A stretch of DNA of 64,000 nucleotides, taken from contig NZ_JACYFU010000001.1 in NCBI RefSeq assembly GCF_014837245.1, positions 992,001 through 1,056,000 on the forward strand, in the 5' to 3' direction. Shown here piece after piece: positions 55,147-64,000 of this stretch (the first letter of the stretch is position 1; every line of letters begins with the position of its first letter). The DNA comes from Devosia oryzisoli. Lineage in GTDB: Bacteria > Pseudomonadota > Alphaproteobacteria > Rhizobiales > Devosiaceae. The position numbers were made by a program, and so were the translations under genes. The notes beneath the pieces were generated by a model. That model was not told where the DNA came from, ran no database searches, and was given only the letters and a program-made list of their open reading frames with translations.

Positions 55147-56914
55147 CTTCCCTGCTCCACTCTCCTCCTTGAAGCGCCAACCGCAACGGTGGCGCAAATT
55201 CATCAGCTATTATCGGCCTCATCTCCGTTTGCTGGCGGCCGATCTGTGTTGCGCGGCGCTGGTAGCGGCTACTGCGGTCGCGTTACCCTTGCTCGCTAAT
55301 TTCGTCCTTGCGCACTTGCCTACCCTCCCCGCCTCCCAGGCCATGCCGCAATTGGTCGGGTGGGGCAGTATCTTGCTCGCAGTGGTGTTAGTGCAGGCCC
55401 TGGCGACCTACTTCGTCGACTATCGTGGCCATGTCATGGGCGCCCGGATTGAGGCGCAGGTGCGCCGCGAGCTGTTCGAGCATTGTCAGAAGCTGTCGTT
55501 CGCCTTCTATGATCGGCAGCGGACGGGTCAGTTGATGAGCCGCATCACGACGGACTCACTGTGGCTGGGCGAGTTGTTTCACCACGGCCCGGAGGACGCC
55601 ACTATCGGCCTCCTAAAGTTCGTCGGCGCACTCGCAGTCATCTTTGCGCTCGACGCTCCTACCGGGTGGGCAATAAGCACGATGATCCCGTTAGCCATCG
55701 GTTACGCCTTCATCTTCAACCGGCACATGAAGCTGGCGATGCGCTCCAGCAAGGAGCGTATCGCCGCCGTCAACGAGCGCGTGGAAGACACGCTGAGTGG
55801 CATTCGGGTGGTTCAGTCATTCGGCACCGAGGCCGAAGAGCAGCGCAGGTTCGACGTCGAGAACCGCAGCTTCCTTCGTAGCCGGTCGCGAGGCTATCGG
55901 AGCGAGGCGATGCTGTGGTCGGGGATGGACGCGTTCGCCCAGTTGGTCACCGTCACCGTCATCGCTACCGGCGCTCTCCGGGTTATCGGGGGCGAAATAG
56001 GAGTGGCGGATGTCCTGACGCTTCTTCTGGCCGCCGGTGTACTCGTCGATCCGCTCAAGCGGCTCGATAACTTTATCCGTCTGTGGCAGGAGGGCTACAC
56101 CGGCTTCGTTCGCGCCATGGAACTTCTTGAGGAACAACCCGATATCGGCGATCGTCCAAGCGCCAAAGCCTTGGGGGCCATCGCCGGCGACGTGTCGTTC
56201 GAGGATGTTTCATTCCGCTACGGCCAAGCCGGCCCCATGGTGCTCGGTGGCTTGTCGCTCAAGATCGATGCTGGCGAGTTCATCGCGCTGGTGGGGCCGT
56301 CGGGCGTCGGTAAATCCACCCTCTGCAGTCTGCTACCCCGCTTCTATGAACTCAGTAGCGGCCGGATTACGATCGATGGCAAGGACATACGCGACGTCAC
56401 GCTGGCATCGCTGCGACAGGCGATTGGGGTGGTGCAACAGGACGTATATCTGTTCGCCGGCTCCGTTGCGGACAACCTCCGCTATGGCCGGCCCGGGGCG
56501 AACCAAAAGGACCTTGTCGCAGCTGCACGCGCCGCCAACGCCCATGACTTCATCATGAGCCTGCCGCAGGGCTACGACACTGAAATCGGCCAGCGCGGCG
56601 TCCGACTGTCCGGCGGCCAGAAACAGCGACTGACGATTGCCCGAGCCTTTCTAAAGGCACCATCCATCCTGATCTTCGACGAAGCGACCAGCGCCCTCGA
56701 CAATGAGAGCGAGCGGGCCATACAGCAGGCCTTGCTGACGTTGGCGCAAGGGCGGACCACTATTGTTATTGCGCATCGCCTCTCGACGGTACGGCACGCG
56801 GACCGCATCCTCGTGCTTACCGAAGCGGGCATCGTCGAGGAGGGTCCGCACGACCTGCTCATGGCGCAGGAGGGCGTCTACGCCAGCCTGCATCGGCTGC
56901 AGGGTCGCATCTAG
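55103..56914 (+). CDS. ABC exporter, fused membrane and ATP-binding domains
   Basis: A 603-residue half-transporter of the ABCB/MsbA type. Six transmembrane helices span about residues 30–320, starting YYRPHLRLLAADLCCAALVA, with the coupling-helix region around LFEHCQKLSFAFYDRQRTGQ. The ATPase domain has Walker A GPSGVGKSTLCSLL, Q-loop IGVVQQDVYLFAG, signature LSGGQKQRLTIARAF, Walker B ILIFDEATSALD and the H-loop IVIAHRLSTV. It works as a homodimer or with an unseen partner; substrate unknown. ATG at 55103 is chosen; an in-frame TTG at 55076 and ATG at 55121 are possible. Confidence 0.92.
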   Translation: MFLRALMGSRRRDASFPAPLSSLKRQPQRWRKFISYYRPHLRLLAADLCCAALVAATAVALPLLANFVLAHLPTLPASQAMPQLVGWGSILLAVVLVQALATYFVDYRGHVMGARIEAQVRRELFEHCQKLSFAFYDRQRTGQLMSRITTDSLWLGELFHHGPEDATIGLLKFVGALAVIFALDAPTGWAISTMIPLAIGYAFIFNRHMKLAMRSSKERIAAVNERVEDTLSGIRVVQSFGTEAEEQRRFDVENRSFLRSRSRGYRSEAMLWSGMDAFAQLVTVTVIATGALRVIGGEIGVADVLTLLLAAGVLVDPLKRLDNFIRLWQEGYTGFVRAMELLEEQPDIGDRPSAKALGAIAGDVSFEDVSFRYGQAGPMVLGGLSLKIDAGEFIALVGPSGVGKSTLCSLLPRFYELSSGRITIDGKDIRDVTLASLRQAIGVVQQDVYLFAGSVADNLRYGRPGANQKDLVAAARAANAHDFIMSLPQGYDTEIGQRGVRLSGGQKQRLTIARAFLKAPSILIFDEATSALDNESERAIQQALLTLAQGRTTIVIAHRLSTVRHADRILVLTEAGIVEEGPHDLLMAQEGVYASLHRLQGRI

Positions 56915-56926
56915 GGCGACCGCAAA

Positions 56927-56953
56927 CGGGAGCGCGATCCGTCGCGCTTCCCG
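56927..56953. terminator. hairpin between convergent ABC exporter and valS
   Basis: CGGGAGCGCGA and TCGCGCTTCCCG pair in an 11-bp stem with one bulged base and a TCCG tetraloop. No T-run follows on either side, so it may be a weak terminator or a transcript-end stabiliser. Confidence 0.4.
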
Positions 56954-56962
56954 TCGCCGGTC

Positions 56963-59716
56963 TTACTTCAGGCGATCGAGCGCATCCCGGATGCGGGCAC
57001 GGCGCTCGATTGCCGCGTCCCGCCGCGCCTTCTGCTCCTCGATGACCTCCTCGGGTGCCTTGGCGACGAACTGCTCGTTGGAGAGCTTCTTGTCCACCTG
57101 GAGGATTTCCCCGTCGAGCTTGCCGATTTCCTTCTCGAGACGAGTCCGCTCCGCCCCGATGTCGATCACCCCCGCCAGCGGCAGCGCGAAGGTGGCGTCG
57201 CCCACCACGAACTGCGCCGATTCGCCCGGCACGTCGTTGCGCGGAGAAATTTCTTCAAGGCGGGCCAGCCGCGTGATGAGCGCCGTACCGGCAACCAGCC
57301 GGCCAAGCGTCTCGTCCCCGGCCCCGGTCACCACCAGTTGCAGCTTGGCGCCCGCCGGCACGTTCATTTCGGCGCGCACGGAGCGCACGTTGGAGATGAC
57401 ATCGATCAGCCAGGCCAGCTCGGCATCGGCGGCGCTATCCTCGAGCCCCGCCAGGTCCGGCCATTCGCTGAGGATCAGCATGCCCTCGCGTGCCGGGCCG
57501 GATTTGCCGGTCTCGGCCCACAGTTCCTCCGTCACGAACGGCATCATCGGATGCAGCATGACGAGGATCTGGTCGAGCGCCCAGGCCGCGGTGGCCCGGG
57601 TTTCCGCCTTGGCCGCCTCATCCTCACCCATGAAGACGGGCTTGGCGAACTCGACATACCAGTCGCAGAACGTGCCCCAGACGAAGTCATAGGCGCTGTT
57701 GGCCGCCTCGTTGAACTTGTAGTCCTCGATCCCCGCCCGCACCGCCTGCAGCGCCCGCGCCGTAGCGCCGACGATCCAGCGGTTGAGCGGCAGGGTGTTG
57801 GCGCGCGGGTCGTACCCCTCGACCCGCCGGCACTCGTTCATCTCCAGGAAGCGCGCCGCATTCCAGAGTTTCGTGACGAAGTTGCGGTAGCCCTCGACGC
57901 GCGAAATGGCGAGCTTGAGATCGCGCCCCTGCGCCGCCATGGCCGCGAGCGTGAAGCGCGTGGCATCGGCGCCGTATTCATCCACCAGTTTGAGCGGATC
58001 GATCACGTTCCCCTTGGTCTTGCTCATCTTCTGGCCCTTCTCGTCGCGGACCAAGGCGTGCATGTAGACCGTGTGGAACGGCTCCTCCTTGAGGAACTCA
58101 AGGCCCATCATCATCATGCGGGCGACCCAGAAAAAGATGATGTCAAAGCCAGTGACCAGAACATCGGTCGGGTAGTAGCGCTTGAGTTCCGGCGTCTCGT
58201 CAGGCCAACCCAGCGTCGAGAACGGCCAAAGCGCCGATGAAAACCAGGTGTCGAGCACGTCAGGGTCGCGCGTCAGCGCGACAGGCTTGCCATAATGCTT
58301 TTCGGCCGCAGCCTTAGCCTCGGCTTCGTCGTAAGCGACAAAAGCTTCATTGTCCGGGCCATACCAGGCCGGGATCTGGTGTCCCCACCAGAGCTGGCGA
58401 GAAATGCACCAGGGCTTGATGTTCTCGAGCCAGGCGAAATAGGTATTCTCGTATTGCTGGGGAACGAACTTAGTTCGGCCTTCGCGTACGGCGGCCAAAG
58501 CCGGTTGGGCCAGAATGTCGGCCTTGACCCACCACTGGTCGGTCAGGAACGGCTCGATGACGACGAGCTTGGACTTCTCGTCGTGCGGCACCATGATTTT
58601 CTTGTCTTCGATATGGCTGAGCCCGCGCGCCGGGTTCTCCTCGGCCAGCGCGGCGAGATCGGCGACGATGGCTTTGCGCGCCTCGAAACGGTCGAGGCCG
58701 CGATACGGTTCGGGAACAAAATCGGCGTCGATGATCGCACCACGTGTCGTGAAGACGTTGATCGGTTCAAGACTCGCTCGGGCTCCAACCTCGAAATCGT
58801 TGAAGTCGTGTGCGGGTGTAATCTTGACGGCACCGGTACCAAGGGTCGGATCAGCATAGTCGTCCGCCACGATCGGAATGCGACGGCCTACCAGTGGCAA
58901 CTCGATGAACTTGCCGACCAGGGACGCATAGCGCTCATCGTCGGGGTGCACAGCCACCGCCACGTCACCCAGCATGGTTTCGGGTCGCGTGGTGGCGACA
59001 ACCACATAGTCGCGCGTCTCACTGCCGGTGACTGTCCCGTCCTCGTCCTTGAGCGGAAACTGGTAGGTGACGCCGTCGGCCAGCGGATAGCGCAGGTGCC
59101 ACATATGGCCCTTGACCTCGATGTTCTCCACCTCGAGGTCGGAGATCGCGGTTTCGAGACCCGGGTGCCAGTTCACAAGGCGCTTGGCGCGGTAGATGAG
59201 CCCGCGCCTGTGCAGTTCCACGAACACCTTGGTGACCGCGCGGACCATCTGGTCGTCCGGCTGGCCGCGCTCGCCCATGGTGAACTTCTCGCGAGAAAAA
59301 TCGGCCGAAGCGCCGAGGCGCTTGAGCTGGTTCATGATGGTTCCGCCGCTCTCGGCCTTCCACTCCCAGACCCGCTCGATAAAGGCCTCACGGCCCATGC
59401 TCCGCCGGTCCAACTGCTTTTCCGCAAGCTGCCGTTCCACGATCATTTGGGTAGCGATACCGGCATGGTCGGTGCCCGGCTGCCAGAGAACATCCTTTTT
59501 CAGCATGCGGTTGAACCGGACCAGGATGTCCTGGATGGTGTTGTTGAGCGCGTGCCCGATGTGGAGCGAACCGGTGACGTTGGGCGGCGGAATGACGATG
59601 GTGAAGGTTTCCGCGCCCGGCTTGGCCCCTGCCCCGGCCGCGAAGGCGTTTGCCTCCAGCCAGGCATCATAGATGCGGCTTTCGACGGCGGCGGGGTCGT
59701 AGGTCTTTTCTAGCAT
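56963..59716 (-). CDS. valS: valyl-tRNA synthetase
   Basis: A 917-residue class I synthetase with editing domain. The HIGH motif appears as [20 protein letters not shown], the KMSKS motif as [19 protein letters not shown], and the CP1 editing domain with [20 protein letters not shown] lies between. The C-terminal coiled coil ([20 protein letters not shown]) that binds tRNA-Val is present. It is downstream of popZ, as in many Alphaproteobacteria. Confidence 0.97.
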   Translation of the reverse strand: MLEKTYDPAAVESRIYDAWLEANAFAAGAGAKPGAETFTIVIPPPNVTGSLHIGHALNNTIQDILVRFNRMLKKDVLWQPGTDHAGIATQMIVERQLAEKQLDRRSMGREAFIERVWEWKAESGGTIMNQLKRLGASADFSREKFTMGERGQPDDQMVRAVTKVFVELHRRGLIYRAKRLVNWHPGLETAISDLEVENIEVKGHMWHLRYPLADGVTYQFPLKDEDGTVTGSETRDYVVVATTRPETMLGDVAVAVHPDDERYASLVGKFIELPLVGRRIPIVADDYADPTLGTGAVKITPAHDFNDFEVGARASLEPINVFTTRGAIIDADFVPEPYRGLDRFEARKAIVADLAALAEENPARGLSHIEDKKIMVPHDEKSKLVVIEPFLTDQWWVKADILAQPALAAVREGRTKFVPQQYENTYFAWLENIKPWCISRQLWWGHQIPAWYGPDNEAFVAYDEAEAKAAAEKHYGKPVALTRDPDVLDTWFSSALWPFSTLGWPDETPELKRYYPTDVLVTGFDIIFFWVARMMMMGLEFLKEEPFHTVYMHALVRDEKGQKMSKTKGNVIDPLKLVDEYGADATRFTLAAMAAQGRDLKLAISRVEGYRNFVTKLWNAARFLEMNECRRVEGYDPRANTLPLNRWIVGATARALQAVRAGIEDYKFNEAANSAYDFVWGTFCDWYVEFAKPVFMGEDEAAKAETRATAAWALDQILVMLHPMMPFVTEELWAETGKSGPAREGMLILSEWPDLAGLEDSAADAELAWLIDVISNVRSVRAEMNVPAGAKLQLVVTGAGDETLGRLVAGTALITRLARLEEISPRNDVPGESAQFVVGDATFALPLAGVIDIGAERTRLEKEIGKLDGEILQVDKKLSNEQFVAKAPEEVIEEQKARRDAAIERRARIRDALDRLK

Positions 59717-59838
59717 CGGGTCACTCGCAACAGCATAGACCCGCCAAGCTGTGCCTGGCGGGCCGGAAGAGGTGATAAGACTTCAAGCAAATGCCGGCCG
59801 CAGGGTCAACTGCCGCACAGGTTGATGGAGCAGGCTGA

Positions 59839-60588
59839 TTATTCGCCGCGGGAAATGCGGGAAATTTCGCGCTCGACCATGCGTTCCACCACCGATGGAA
59901 GGTTCTCGTCGAGCCACTCTTTCAGCATAGGACGAAGCATGTCGCGCATCATCGCCTCAATGGTGAGGCCAGGATTACCGATTCCCAAGGCGTTGAGCTT
60001 GCCGATGGAACTCCGGACCGCGGCCTTCGTCGCAGGTTCCAAAAGCTCGTTTGCGATGTCGCTCGTCAGATGCGGATCGGGCAAGGGAGAGGCGGCCATT
60101 GCCGGCCCCACTTCCGGCTCGGGCCGCGCCTCCTGTTGCGGGATGCGGCCAAAAACCGGCTCCGGATCGGACGCGGGTTCCGAAGCGCGCGCCGGCGCGG
60201 GGTCGAACTGTGGGAGATCATCGGTCGCGGCAAAGGCTACGTCATCGGCCTCTACCAGACGCGGACCACTGGAGGCAGATGCGCCCGAACTATTCGACGT
60301 GTCCGCCAGGAGAGAGTCGAAGCTCAGGCCATCCTCGTCCTGCCCGCTCTCGTCGTCGACGATCTGCGAGGGCGAAAGCGCTAGCGGCTGGATCTCATCG
60401 AGCATTTCGGACAGATCGCGCTCTTCCTGCTCGCTCAACGGCTTGGCCGGGGCCGCCTGCATCGGCGGCGGTGCCGCCTGGATGGTTGGCCGGCGGGGCA
60501 CGCCGGCGGCGTCGTCATCCGCGATGATCTGCCGGATGGACGACAAGATTTCGTCCATGGAGGGTTCTTTGGGTGCCGGCTTGTTCAT
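59839..60588 (-). CDS. popZ: polar organizing protein PopZ (DUF2497)
   Basis: A 249-residue scaffold with the three-part PopZ layout: an N-terminal helix (PKEPSMDEILSSIRQIIADD), a long acidic, Pro-rich disordered middle, and a C-terminal DUF2497 region with helices (LTIEAMMRDMLRPMLKEWLD and ENLPSVVERMVEREISRISR). In Caulobacter and Agrobacterium PopZ multimerises at poles and anchors the centromere–ParB complex. The conserved order tolC–popZ–valS strengthens the call. It is 122 bp upstream of valS on the same strand. Confidence 0.93.
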   Translation of the reverse strand: MNKPAPKEPSMDEILSSIRQIIADDDAAGVPRRPTIQAAPPPMQAAPAKPLSEQEERDLSEMLDEIQPLALSPSQIVDDESGQDEDGLSFDSLLADTSNSSGASASSGPRLVEADDVAFAATDDLPQFDPAPARASEPASDPEPVFGRIPQQEARPEPEVGPAMAASPLPDPHLTSDIANELLEPATKAAVRSSIGKLNALGIGNPGLTIEAMMRDMLRPMLKEWLDENLPSVVERMVEREISRISRGE

Positions 60589-60720
60589 CAGTGCCTCTTA
60601 CTCACGCGCCCGATAACAGCAAGGCTCCGCAGTCGGCCCCGCCTGATTCGTTATCAATACCTTAGCGGCAAGAGCTGACTTTAGGAATCGCCCCCACACC
60701 GGAAGTGGCAGTCTTCCACC

Positions 60721-60752
60721 AAAAGTTGTGGCCGGGACGAGCCCGGCCACAA
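60721..60752 (-). terminator. intrinsic terminator downstream of tolC
   Basis: A perfect 11-bp stem TTGTGGCCGGG/CCCGGCCACAA with a five-base loop. Reading on the minus strand it is followed by CTTTT. It separates tolC transcription from popZ. Confidence 0.8.
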
Positions 60753-60775
60753 CAGATGGAGCGGGGATTGATTGC

Positions 60776-62140
60776 TCAGTCTTCGATGGTGCGCAGTTCG
60801 GCCCACACATCTTCGACGGCCTGCGTATAGGGAACCGCCGTCTTGATCTCCACCGGCAACCCCAAATCCTGCGCCGTGAGTCGACCCATGGCGGCGAGCA
60901 GCGAGAAAGTGGCGATCACCTTGCCGCTGCTGGCGTTGATGAGGCCTTCCCTGGCGGTCGTGAGCTCAGCCTGCGAGTTGAGGACATCGAGCGTGGTCTG
61001 CGTGCCAAGGTCCCGTTCCTGGATTACGCCGTTTAGCACTGTGGTGCCGGCGTTCACCGCCGACTGGGCCGCCGATATCTGCGCGTCCGCACTCTGAATG
61101 CCGGCCCAGGCCGAGATCACCGCCGCACGGATTTGGTCGTAGGCGGACATGGCATCCACTTCCGACTTGATCTGCTGCAGATTGGCCTTACGGATACTTG
61201 AGCCGATCGCTCCCCCTGCGTAGATCGGCACCGTGATATTGAACCCGAGCGAACCGGTGATACCGTCTCTCGGTCCCCCGTTCGGACCAGTCCAGCTCGT
61301 CCCGATCTGCCCGGTCATCTTTGCCGTCGGCCCAAAAGATGCCTCGGCGACATCGCTGCCGGCCTGAGCCGCCCTGATCGCCGCCTTGGCGGCGAGAATC
61401 GCGGGATGGCCGGTCTCCGCTTCAGAGATTGCCGCATCGAGTGAACGCGGGATCAGACGGTTGAAATTGTGTGTTGTACTCAACGATCCAGGCTTGGCGC
61501 CGACATAGCGCTGGAACGTCGCCACGCTAGTTTCGAGGCCGCCCACCGCCGACCGATAGCTTGCCTGTCCCTGCGCCAGGCGCGCCTCGGCCTGAGCCAC
61601 GTCGATTCGGGTGCCTTCGCCCACCTCCAGCCTGTCACGCGCAGACTGCAGTTGCGCTTGGTAGAAGTTGATATTTTCCTGGCGCAAGGCCACGAGTTGG
61701 CGCCCGCTCAGAACATTCATGTAGGCCTGCACCACTTCGAGCAGCACGTTCTGCTCGGTGTTGCGGATCTGGTATTCAGCGGCCTCCGCCCCGGCCCGCG
61801 CAGCTTCGATCTGAGCATCGGTTTGGCCATTGTCGAAGATCGTCTGGTTGTAGGAGAGGCCCGTTGTCAGGCTCTGGCTACTGGTCCAGTCACCATTGTT
61901 CAGACTGAGATTCTGTGAGCCGCTGATCGAGGCGCCGATGGTGGGGAGCTTGCCCGATTTGGCCTGCGCGATGTTTTCAGCTGTGGCCTTGGCATTGAGC
62001 AGAGCCGATTGAAGATCAGGAGCATAGTCGTAAGCGGCAGTGAGCGCTTGGGTAATGGATTGTGCCTGTACCGCGCCCCCCAAGCCGAGCGAGACCCCAA
62101 TGGCCAGCAGACTGACTGCTATCGGTCCACGAAATTTCAT
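60776..62140 (-). CDS. tolC: TolC-family outer membrane channel protein
   Basis: A 454-residue outer-membrane efflux protein. A signal peptide of ~26 residues (MKFRGPIAVSLLAIGVSLGL … AQA) is followed by two structurally repeated halves with long helices and beta segments; typical texts are YNQTIFDNGQTDAQIEAARA, EVGEGTRIDVAQAEARLAQG, FNITVPIYAGGAIGSSIRKA and ERDLGTQTTLDVLNSQAELT. It serves as exit duct for type I secretion and RND/ABC pumps. ATG at 62140 starts at the signal peptide; upstream codons of the frame lack similarity. pcm is 122 bp upstream. Confidence 0.95.
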   Translation of the reverse strand: MKFRGPIAVSLLAIGVSLGLGGAVQAQSITQALTAAYDYAPDLQSALLNAKATAENIAQAKSGKLPTIGASISGSQNLSLNNGDWTSSQSLTTGLSYNQTIFDNGQTDAQIEAARAGAEAAEYQIRNTEQNVLLEVVQAYMNVLSGRQLVALRQENINFYQAQLQSARDRLEVGEGTRIDVAQAEARLAQGQASYRSAVGGLETSVATFQRYVGAKPGSLSTTHNFNRLIPRSLDAAISEAETGHPAILAAKAAIRAAQAGSDVAEASFGPTAKMTGQIGTSWTGPNGGPRDGITGSLGFNITVPIYAGGAIGSSIRKANLQQIKSEVDAMSAYDQIRAAVISAWAGIQSADAQISAAQSAVNAGTTVLNGVIQERDLGTQTTLDVLNSQAELTTAREGLINASSGKVIATFSLLAAMGRLTAQDLGLPVEIKTAVPYTQAVEDVWAELRTIED

Positions 62141-62262
62141 CGACTCGTCTCCAAACCCACATTCACTAGCCCGGTCGTTGGGGTTACGGCCGCCCTGGCA
62201 ACTAATACGAAAATACGCCAACTAAGAATACAACGCGTTACCGTGGTGCAACACTGCGACAC

Positions 62263-62919
62263 CTAAAAGACAAAATCCTCGGAAGTCGGCGGCTTTTCCA
62301 GAGGCGGAAGGTTAGCATTGAATTCTGACCGAGACGTAACGGCATCCTGGTCTCTGGTATAGATCGTTGCACAGCCGACCCTTCGCTGCCGAATCATGGC
62401 CACGAGCCGCCCACCGACATTGAGGCGCGCGAGAAGGTCATCAGGCGCAGCAAACAGCGCACCCTCTACCACGATGACGTCAAAGCTTTTTTGATTTACC
62501 TTTTCGAGGCTGGTGACCACCACGGCATTATGGAATTCCGCCGCCTGCAGCGCCGCCCTCGCTGCCTCGGCAAGGTCCGGATCGCTTTCCACAGCCGTCA
62601 CGTGCGCCCCGAGCTGGGCTAGAATGGCAGTTGAGTAGCCCGTTCCTGCGCCCACATCGAGCACCCGGTCGTCGGATTTGATGGCTGCCATCTGCACGAG
62701 GCGCCCGAATACGCTGGGGGCCGCCAGGAAGCGGGTGTTTTCGAGCGAGTCGGAAAGTACGTGATGATCGTCGATGTAGGCGATCGCGCGCCGTGCTGGG
62801 GGAACGAAATCCTCTCGTGCCGTGCTGCCCATTGCTGCCAGAAGGCGGCGCTCGGTCACGCCGGTTGTGCGCAGTTGGCTATCCACCATAGCGCGTCGCG
62901 CGGCTGAAAAATCCGCCAT
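62263..62919 (-). CDS. pcm: protein-L-isoaspartate O-methyltransferase family protein
   Basis: A 218-residue SAM-dependent methyltransferase of the PCMT family, which repairs isoaspartyl residues. The SAM-binding motif I is DRVLDVGAGTGYSTAILAQL, followed by VTAVESDPDLAEAA; the N-terminal MADFSAARRAMVDSQLRTTG is typical of the alphaproteobacterial branch that neighbours tolC. This branch is distinct from the surE-linked pcm, which is absent here, so repair activity is inferred with caution. The ATG at 62919 is used; a TTG one codon upstream is possible. Confidence 0.88.
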   Translation of the reverse strand: MADFSAARRAMVDSQLRTTGVTERRLLAAMGSTAREDFVPPARRAIAYIDDHHVLSDSLENTRFLAAPSVFGRLVQMAAIKSDDRVLDVGAGTGYSTAILAQLGAHVTAVESDPDLAEAARAALQAAEFHNAVVVTSLEKVNQKSFDVIVVEGALFAAPDDLLARLNVGGRLVAMIRQRRVGCATIYTRDQDAVTSRSEFNANLPPLEKPPTSEDFVF

Positions 62920-63038
62920 CAAAACGTCCGGCCATACTTATTATATGCTGGACGTGAATATCCCCCGCGCTCGGCGTTGGCAAGCCGATGTGTCAGGCCG
63001 AGCAGCTTTGTCGTGAAGAGGACGCGACAGGCCCCCCA

Positions 63039-63200
63039 TTATTCGTGGGACCCGGATTTCCTCTCCGGTGCCGGATCGACAGGCTGATCCTGTTCTGAGC
63101 CATCCGGGCGGCGCCCGCGATCGTCCAGATTGTCGTCCTGCTGGTCGCCCTCATTCGTTTCGAGCGGGGCCGGCTTTGATTTTTGATCATGGTTGGCCAT
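63039..63200 (-). CDS. small acidic hydrophilic protein (53 aa)
   Basis: A short ORF with a GAGG eight bases before the ATG. The peptide starts MANHDQKSKPAPLETNEGDQ and continues with QDDNLDDRGRRPDGSEQDQP: highly charged, Gln/Asp-rich, no hydrophobic core, hence probably disordered. No family recognised. It lies between pcm and tRNA-Cys, on the same strand as pcm, and no competing frame is convincing. Confidence 0.5.
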   Translation of the reverse strand: MANHDQKSKPAPLETNEGDQQDDNLDDRGRRPDGSEQDQPVDPAPERKSGSHE

Positions 63201-63360
63201 GGCGTCATCCTCAACTGCCTAATCTGACCTCAACCGCCCCGCGAGGAGTTGTGTTCCCTTCCCTTGCGTCTGTTGTGAACCAGTTTGTCCTATACATCGA
63301 GAAACGCTCGCATCGGCTGTCTTGACAGTCTGGGGCAAACCCCTGAAAAGGCGGTCCAGG

Positions 63361-63434
63361 GGCCGCGTGGCGGAGTGGTTACGCAGCGGATTGCAAATCC
63401 GTGTACTCCGGTTCGATTCCGGACGCGGCCTCCA
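63361..63434 (+). tRNA. tRNA-Cys (anticodon GCA)
   Basis: Acceptor stem GGCCGCG/CGCGGCC, anticodon loop TTGCAAA with GCA, T arm CTCCG/CGGAC-type stem with TTCGATT loop, discriminator T73 (U73, the main identity element of cysteine tRNAs) and an encoded CCA. A TTGACA element at 63322–63327 could be its -35 box, but no clear -10 follows. Confidence 0.95.
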
Positions 63435-63509
63435 GTTCTCCCACTATCGCCGTCGTTTGCGCCATTCCCGAAGATGACTGTGCACCCAGAGCAGTTCCAG
63501 GGAGTCGCC

Positions 63510-64000
63510 ATGTCCGTAGACGCAGAAGCGCCGCCTACTCGTCCACGAGACGATCTGGTTCAGCCCATCATGGCGGGGGTGCTGGCGGCGATCGTGGGCT
63601 ATGCCAGCACCTTTACACTCATGTTGGCCGCACTTGCCGCTGTCGGGGCGACCGCGGGCGAGGCTGGCTCCGGGCTCTTCGCTGTTTGCCTGGGCATCGG
63701 TCTTCTGAACTTAGTCGTCGCCTGGCGCGCAAGCGTGCCCATAAGCTTTGCGTGGTCGACTCCTGGTGGTGCCTTTCTTCTGACGGTGGGCGAACCGGCA
63801 GGCGGTTTTCCGGCCGTTGTCGGCGCTTTCATCGTTTGCGGCGGGCTCATTGTGCTCACCGGTATCCTCAAGCCGTTGGCACGCGCCGTCGCAGCCATCC
63901 CGGCACCGCTGGCCAACGCCATGCTGGCCGGAATGCTGCTCACGCTCTGCCTCGCGCCCATCAAGGCGGTGGGAGAACTACCGGCTTTGGCTGTGCCGGT
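63510..64000 (+). CDS. BenE-family benzoate/H+ symporter-like transporter, N-terminal part
   Basis: The first 163 codons of a multi-pass membrane protein that continues beyond the right edge. The start is MSVDAEAPPTRPRDDLVQPI, and GGGAG lies five bases before the ATG. Helices begin with IMAGVLAAIVGYASTFTLML, and the segments FAWSTPGGAFLL and GFPAVVGAFIVCGGLIVLTG match the BenE family, in which a T-P-G-x-x-L motif is conserved. Members take up benzoate or other aromatic acids. Substrate is uncertain without neighbours; the gene stands after tRNA-Cys. Confidence 0.8.
   Translation, partial: MSVDAEAPPTRPRDDLVQPIMAGVLAAIVGYASTFTLMLAALAAVGATAGEAGSGLFAVCLGIGLLNLVVAWRASVPISFAWSTPGGAFLLTVGEPAGGFPAVVGAFIVCGGLIVLTGILKPLARAVAAIPAPLANAMLAGMLLTLCLAPIKAVGELPALAVP

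Noticed and set aside
54811..55203. 130-codon minus-strand ORF in the ExoR–ABC spacer
   Set aside because: It overlaps the exporter start, has no hydrophobic or domain pattern and no ribosome-binding site.
62993..63214. 73-codon minus-strand ORF near tRNA-Cys
   Set aside because: Arg/Ser/Met-rich shadow frame; the overlapping 53-codon frame at 63039–63200 has the better ribosome-binding site.

Overview
This window is a chromosomal segment of a high-GC alphaproteobacterium, probably of the order Hyphomicrobiales (Rhizobiales). Gene content and order recall Devosia-like genomes, but the family is only an inference. Supporting signs are the gene order pcm–tolC–popZ–valS, the block dgt–argS–SPOR–scpA–scpB–tatA–tatB–tatC–serS–surE–(LysM/LytM), a fused secDF behind yajC, the alphaproteobacterial LexA motif GTTC-N7-GTTC, ExoR/ExoD-like proteins, TrmFO and DUF1127 proteins. 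No prophage, insertion sequence, CRISPR array or defence island is visible; almost everything is housekeeping.

Layout. 1–6072: start of mfd, sdhE and a tiny membrane ORF on the minus strand, then recG (+), then glmU–glmS (−). 6205–7909: a coiled-coil membrane-anchored protein, tRNA-Lys(TTT) and a small multi-pass membrane protein (+). 7911–15343: a minus-strand run coaD, two cyclophilins, a secreted protein, queA, exoD, tgt, pgi, map, with many overlaps. 15472–18614: a DUF2171 protein convergent with gyrA. 18983–26409: mostly plus-strand accessory genes: CorA transporter, a divergent HxlR regulator/quinone-reductase-like pair, an RND/MMPL exporter, a secreted protein, a diguanylate cyclase and cytochrome b561. 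26449–30339: ssb and uvrA, divergent, with two LexA boxes between them. 30569–33662: two DUF1127-type micro-proteins, a DJ-1/PfpI protein, trmFO and a thioesterase-like protein.

33651–40275 carries the Sec block (yajC, secDF) followed by relatives of two mitochondrial complex I assembly factors (Mth938/NDUFAF3 and squalene-synthase-like/NDUFAF6), a DUF815 ATPase and a NlpD-like amidase activator. 40398–51245 is the minus-strand dgt-to-surE block (tRNA charging, condensin ScpAB, Tat export, SPOR division protein). 51331–56914 holds erpA, a serine hydrolase, xthA, an ExoR-like Sel1 protein and an ABC exporter. 56963–62919 is valS, popZ, tolC and pcm. The window ends with tRNA-Cys(GCA) and the start of a BenE-type transporter.

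Functional themes: envelope export (Sec, Tat, TolC, RND, ABC), DNA repair (mfd, recG, ssb, uvrA, xthA), translation and tRNA modification (queA, tgt, trmFO, three synthetases), respiratory complex assembly (sdhE, NDUFAF3/6-like, erpA) and cell cycle/poles (popZ, scpAB, gyrA). I see no clear new system. The most unusual points are a Tgt lacking three of its four zinc ligands, the complex-I-assembly-factor pair behind secDF, missing nagZ and pcm in otherwise conserved gene blocks, a terminator-like hairpin between yajC and secDF, and a short ORF overlapping the start of the ABC exporter.
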